DNA from: JBLWXV01 sp048267245 | GTDB lineage: Bacteria > Bdellovibrionota > Bacteriovoracia > Bacteriovoracales > Bacteriovoracaceae | Length of the DNA stretch: 64,000 nucleotides | Assembly: GCA_048267245.1 (NCBI GenBank) | Contig: JBLWXV010000002.1 | Location: forward strand, 1,178,001-1,242,000 | Direction: 5' to 3' | Notes under the pieces: generated by a model | Told to the model about the DNA's origin: nothing | Seen by the model: the letters and a program-made list of their open reading frames with translations, nothing else | The model's database searches: none | Made by a program: the position numbers and the translations under genes | Part shown: positions 61,569-64,000 of the stretch, piece by piece | How the letters are laid out: every line of letters starts with the position of its first letter | Numbering within the stretch: position 1 is the first letter of the stretch

Positions 61569-61784
61569 CCTCGATTTGTTTCAAGGTGAGTAATTATTCT
61601 ATTCCTCGGTGCGTCTGCAGCGTGAATTGTGATGATAATGATCATACTTCGCGTCAGTTGATCGTAAATTACTGTTTTTATTCAGTCCTAATTTTTGTTC
61701 AAGGACTCCTGAAGTTTGGGAAAATAAGTTTGAGTTGTTAAACAAAAGATTGGTCTATAGAATTTAACTGTCTGGAGGTGGATC
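61569..61784. other. Divergent intergenic region with Fur-like and siderophore-type sites
   Basis: This gap holds two weak regulatory candidates. TGATAAT-G-ATCATAC (61633-61647) resembles a Fur box in its left half. GTTTGA-GTTG-TTAAAC (61728-61743) differs from the siderophore operator before the iucA-like gene at two of 16 positions. TATAGA near 61755 may be a -10 for the downstream gene. Confidence 0.3.
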
Positions 61785-62171
61785 ATGGATAGAAAGAATC
61801 ACAATTATGAAAAGCTAGGATCCCTGGCCCAGGAGAGAATGAAGCTAGGGGAGAGGCTTAGAAGTAGAGGGCCATCGAGACTTCACTTTGAGACCTTCTG
61901 GGAGGTCGCCACTGAGATTTCTTTGGTCTTAGTCGAAATGGGTCAACCTAAGCTTGCACGCGCCTCGATGCTGCTCATTTTTAAATCCTGGTGCGATTGG
62001 GCCCATGGTGACTTCTATCAAGCACAGGTGAGAGAATATTTACGCCGGGGCCTTGAGCAGAAGTTGGCCCAACTCGATCAATTGCCCTTTATGAAGCTCA
62101 CTGCCGACGAGAGGCTCGATCTCTTCTATATGATGTCACCCTACGATTGGGCCTTACTTAAAATCTCTTAG
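61785..62171 (+). CDS. Hypothetical helical protein
   Basis: The 128-residue product has GGAGG seven bases before its ATG. It is helical and charged, with a Trp-rich middle (IFKSWCDWAHGDFYQAQV). No family is recognised. An operator-like site 42 bases upstream may link it to the siderophore genes. Confidence 0.6.
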   Translation: MDRKNHNYEKLGSLAQERMKLGERLRSRGPSRLHFETFWEVATEISLVLVEMGQPKLARASMLLIFKSWCDWAHGDFYQAQVREYLRRGLEQKLAQLDQLPFMKLTADERLDLFYMMSPYDWALLKIS

Positions 62172-62303
62172 AGAATGGCCGTCTACTTTTTGGGCAGTGA
62201 ATTGGTTTTAGTCTCTTAAAGCTTCATAAGCTCTTAGAAATTCACCACTCCTTTGGCCTTTTAATTGCTCCATTAAGGGTATGCATTCTTTAAGGAGCAC
62301 GTG

Positions 62304-62585
62304 GTGAAAGTACTTTTTGGATTACTCATGATTTTCTTTATGGCCAGCACTGTTTGGGCCAGGGCCAAAGAAGAGGTGAGTGTAAAGTCGTGTATCGAGG
62401 CTAGTGTCGATAAGTACGCCTACATTCGAAGTATTAAAGATGAACAAGTAAAAGTTGAGAGCGATTTTCTCTATTGCCTTAACTCAGTTCCAGGCATTTC
62501 CTACGCTTCGCTCTTTGATGTGCCAGATGACATTCTTCAAAAGCGCTATGAATTTATCATGAGCGAGCGAGCTAAGCAGAAGTGA
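62304..62585 (+). CDS. Small secreted protein of unknown function
   Basis: I chose the second of two tandem GTG codons, which has AAGGAG six bases upstream. The 93-residue product has a signal peptide (MKVLFGLLMIFFMASTVWA) and a helical, Cys-containing domain (KSCIEASVDKY ... FLYCLNSVPG). Its stop overlaps the next start (GTGA), so it is coupled to the CPBP protease gene. Confidence 0.65.
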   Translation: MKVLFGLLMIFFMASTVWARAKEEVSVKSCIEASVDKYAYIRSIKDEQVKVESDFLYCLNSVPGISYASLFDVPDDILQKRYEFIMSERAKQK

Positions 62586-63331
62586 GCCTTGGCAAGAAAG
62601 TCATAGATAGCTACTTTGCAAGAGATCTATTTAAAGATGCCTGGGCTTCTTTTTTTTTATTTCTAACTCTCACTTTTTTGATCGTTGAGTATTTTGGCTG
62701 GCAGGGACCGTTCCATCAGCTCTTTGGCCAAAGTGAATTCTATCGCGCCCTCTCTCGGGCAGATCGAAATCTCTACGCCCAAATCTGGACCACATCATCC
62801 TTTCTTCTTTTTTTTTTAATTCTTCCTGGAGTTTACTTAAAGAAGTTTCAAATGAGAGAGAGTTATGAGTGGATGCTTGGTTTGGGAACTCTAAGACAGA
62901 GCTACTGGGCCTATCTCTTAGCCTACGTCCTCATGTTTATTCCTTTGATCTTAGCCGCGAGCTCTCCATCCTTTAACCGCTTTTATCCACTTTATCGTCC
63001 AGAGAGCTATTCTCAGTGGATTTTTTTTGAACTGATTTACTTGCCTCAATTTCTAGCAGTTGAATTTTTCTTTCGCGGTCCACTACTAAGTTTTGCTCAC
63101 AAGCGTCTTGGTAGCAGTGCTTTATTCTTGATGTCTTTTCCCTACGCGCTCATTCATATACACAAACCTTTCCCTGAGGCTGTGGGCAGCATTGTTGCTG
63201 GTGTGGTGCTCGCTCATATGGCCCTAAAGGGACGCTCAATTTGGGGTGGTGTGGCCCTGCATATGCTGGTAGCACTTACAATGGATAGTGCATCCTTATA
63301 TTTTAGTGGAACGTTAAGATCATTTCACTAA
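62582..63331 (+). CDS. CPBP family intramembrane metalloprotease
   Basis: The 249-residue protein has about six membrane segments. The CPBP motif is seen as a glutamate-arginine pair (AVEFFFRGPLL) and a later histidine motif (YALIHIHKP). These residues form the metal-binding active site. Bacterial CPBP proteins process membrane or bacteriocin-related peptides. The GTG start overlaps the stop of the small secreted protein. Confidence 0.83.
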   Translation: MSLGKKVIDSYFARDLFKDAWASFFLFLTLTFLIVEYFGWQGPFHQLFGQSEFYRALSRADRNLYAQIWTTSSFLLFFLILPGVYLKKFQMRESYEWMLGLGTLRQSYWAYLLAYVLMFIPLILAASSPSFNRFYPLYRPESYSQWIFFELIYLPQFLAVEFFFRGPLLSFAHKRLGSSALFLMSFPYALIHIHKPFPEAVGSIVAGVVLAHMALKGRSIWGGVALHMLVALTMDSASLYFSGTLRSFH

Positions 63332-63410
63332 GCTCTGACATTTCAGTCATTGATTGCTTTGAGGAGAGCCGTTAAAATTACATTGGTGAGTTTTAAACTA
63401 GGGTAATTTT

Positions 63411-64000
63411 ATCGATCTACAAACTTATGAGTCTCTAGGTTCTGGCGCCGCTGGTCGTCTTGAGGGGTTGCTGGCCGTTATTCGCGGTAAAGATCGCAAT
63501 ATCGATGTCGACTATTGCACCAAGAACTTCATGAATCTAGTCATGCACATGCAGCAGTCCCCTGAGCTTTGTCAGTCGATCAGTTTAGATCTAAGAAAAA
63601 TTTTTGGAGATAAGAGTTTTCTTAGGCTCTTTACCCAAATGGGAATTGCGCGCGGAGAGAGTTTTAGTGCCGGTGTTTTTTCGCGCCTACTAGGTAAAGT
63701 CCTACCCGAGCATCGCGACCGAACAGATGCGAAGCTCTGGATCGAGCGCCTCTTTTCTCATCCACAGGATCATCTGTGGGTTTCAAATGTTCGAAATGAA
63801 GGGTGGTCGAGGTTCTTGAGACTTCTTGGTTTCGTTGAGATCCACTATTTAGATGTGAAAACTCCCATCCTAAGACAGATCTTAAATGCCATTCGCATTA
63901 TCTCTCTTCGTATCGATGCCCTCAGCCTAGATTCTGATATTATTCAAAAGCTCCCCGAAGTTGAAAAGTTTGACTCGCCCTTTGTCATGCAACACTTAGA
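63411..64000 (+). CDS. Site-specific recombinase Gcr-like protein, N-terminal part (cut by window edge)
   Basis: The frame is open from 63402 to the right edge. It shows helical segments such as LEGLLAVIRGK, LRKIFGDKSFLRLFTQMGIARGESF and a GVFSRLLGKVLPEHRD segment like that of the Gcr-type proteins (PF10136). Despite the family name, a recombinase role is unproven. No ATG or GTG start lies before the homologous part. An ATC at 63411 has AGGG seven bases upstream, and a TTG at 63468 is the next option. Confidence 0.6.
   Translation, partial: MDLQTYESLGSGAAGRLEGLLAVIRGKDRNIDVDYCTKNFMNLVMHMQQSPELCQSISLDLRKIFGDKSFLRLFTQMGIARGESFSAGVFSRLLGKVLPEHRDRTDAKLWIERLFSHPQDHLWVSNVRNEGWSRFLRLLGFVEIHYLDVKTPILRQILNAIRIISLRIDALSLDSDIIQKLPEVEKFDSPFVMQHL

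Noticed and set aside
62197..62245. Long-range inverted repeat GTGAATT/AATTCAC with a small inner hairpin
   Set aside because: The stem is only seven bases over a 35-base loop, so it is likely chance in AT-rich sequence.

Overview
The window looks like a stretch of chromosome from a free-living, Gram-negative, possibly predatory bacterium. The best guess is the Bdellovibrionota (Bacteriovorax-like); the Myxococcota are an alternative. The evidence is a complete Agl/Glt-type gliding operon, many secreted proteins and lipoproteins, very tight gene packing, and frequent TTG/GTG starts behind strong Shine-Dalgarno sequences. The taxonomy is inferred from gene content only. I saw no insertion sequence, prophage, CRISPR array, rRNA or tRNA.

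Layout. 1-5.7 kb: the N-terminal part of a SWIM/SNF2 helicase (minus strand), then a plus-strand run of a secreted peroxiredoxin-like protein, an ABC ATPase and permease, and a fused Ogt-AlkA alkylation-repair enzyme. 5.7-8.8 kb: a minus-strand zinc-type uptake operon (DUF3299, His-rich DUF2796/ZrgA lipoprotein, ABC ATPase, FtsX-like permease). 8.9-13.2 kb: a translationally coupled trio of unknown role (radical SAM/SPASM enzyme, coiled-coil rod protein, DUF2914 membrane protein). 13.3-16.7 kb: MipA/OmpV barrel, a likely 43-residue small protein, hpf and ftsH. 16.7-20.7 kb: a LysR regulator divergent from a redox cassette (YHS protein, di-heme lipoprotein, YceI protein, and an outer-membrane barrel with an N-terminal haem c motif).

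20.7-32 kb: an amino-acid-type binding protein gene, then a hydroxamate siderophore locus in the order of the enterobacterial aerobactin locus (MFS exporter, IucA, IucB, IucC, IucD, small protein, IutA-like receptor, secreted protein). It ends in an intrinsic terminator. Three promoters in the locus carry related operators of the form GTTTGA-N4-TCAAAC. 32-40 kb: a large surface lipoprotein with seven IPT/TIG domains and a C-terminal propeller-like region, a CBS-domain protein, a PLP aminotransferase, a sirtuin and a hypothetical protein.

40.2-52 kb: a ten-gene minus-strand operon with the parts of the Myxococcus Agl-Glt gliding machine: a VWA lipoprotein (CglB-like), outer-membrane barrel, TPR proteins, a TolQ/MotA stator, two TolR/ExbD subunits, and a cytoplasmic FHA / periplasmic TonB-like protein (GltG-like). 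I propose that the proton-driven motor works on envelope TPR proteins and a surface adhesin. 52.3-64 kb: an esterase, a two-domain response regulator with an HD-GYP output, an RND tripartite efflux operon with palindromes over its promoter, small hypothetical genes, a CPBP protease, and the start of a Gcr-type recombinase-family protein cut by the window edge.
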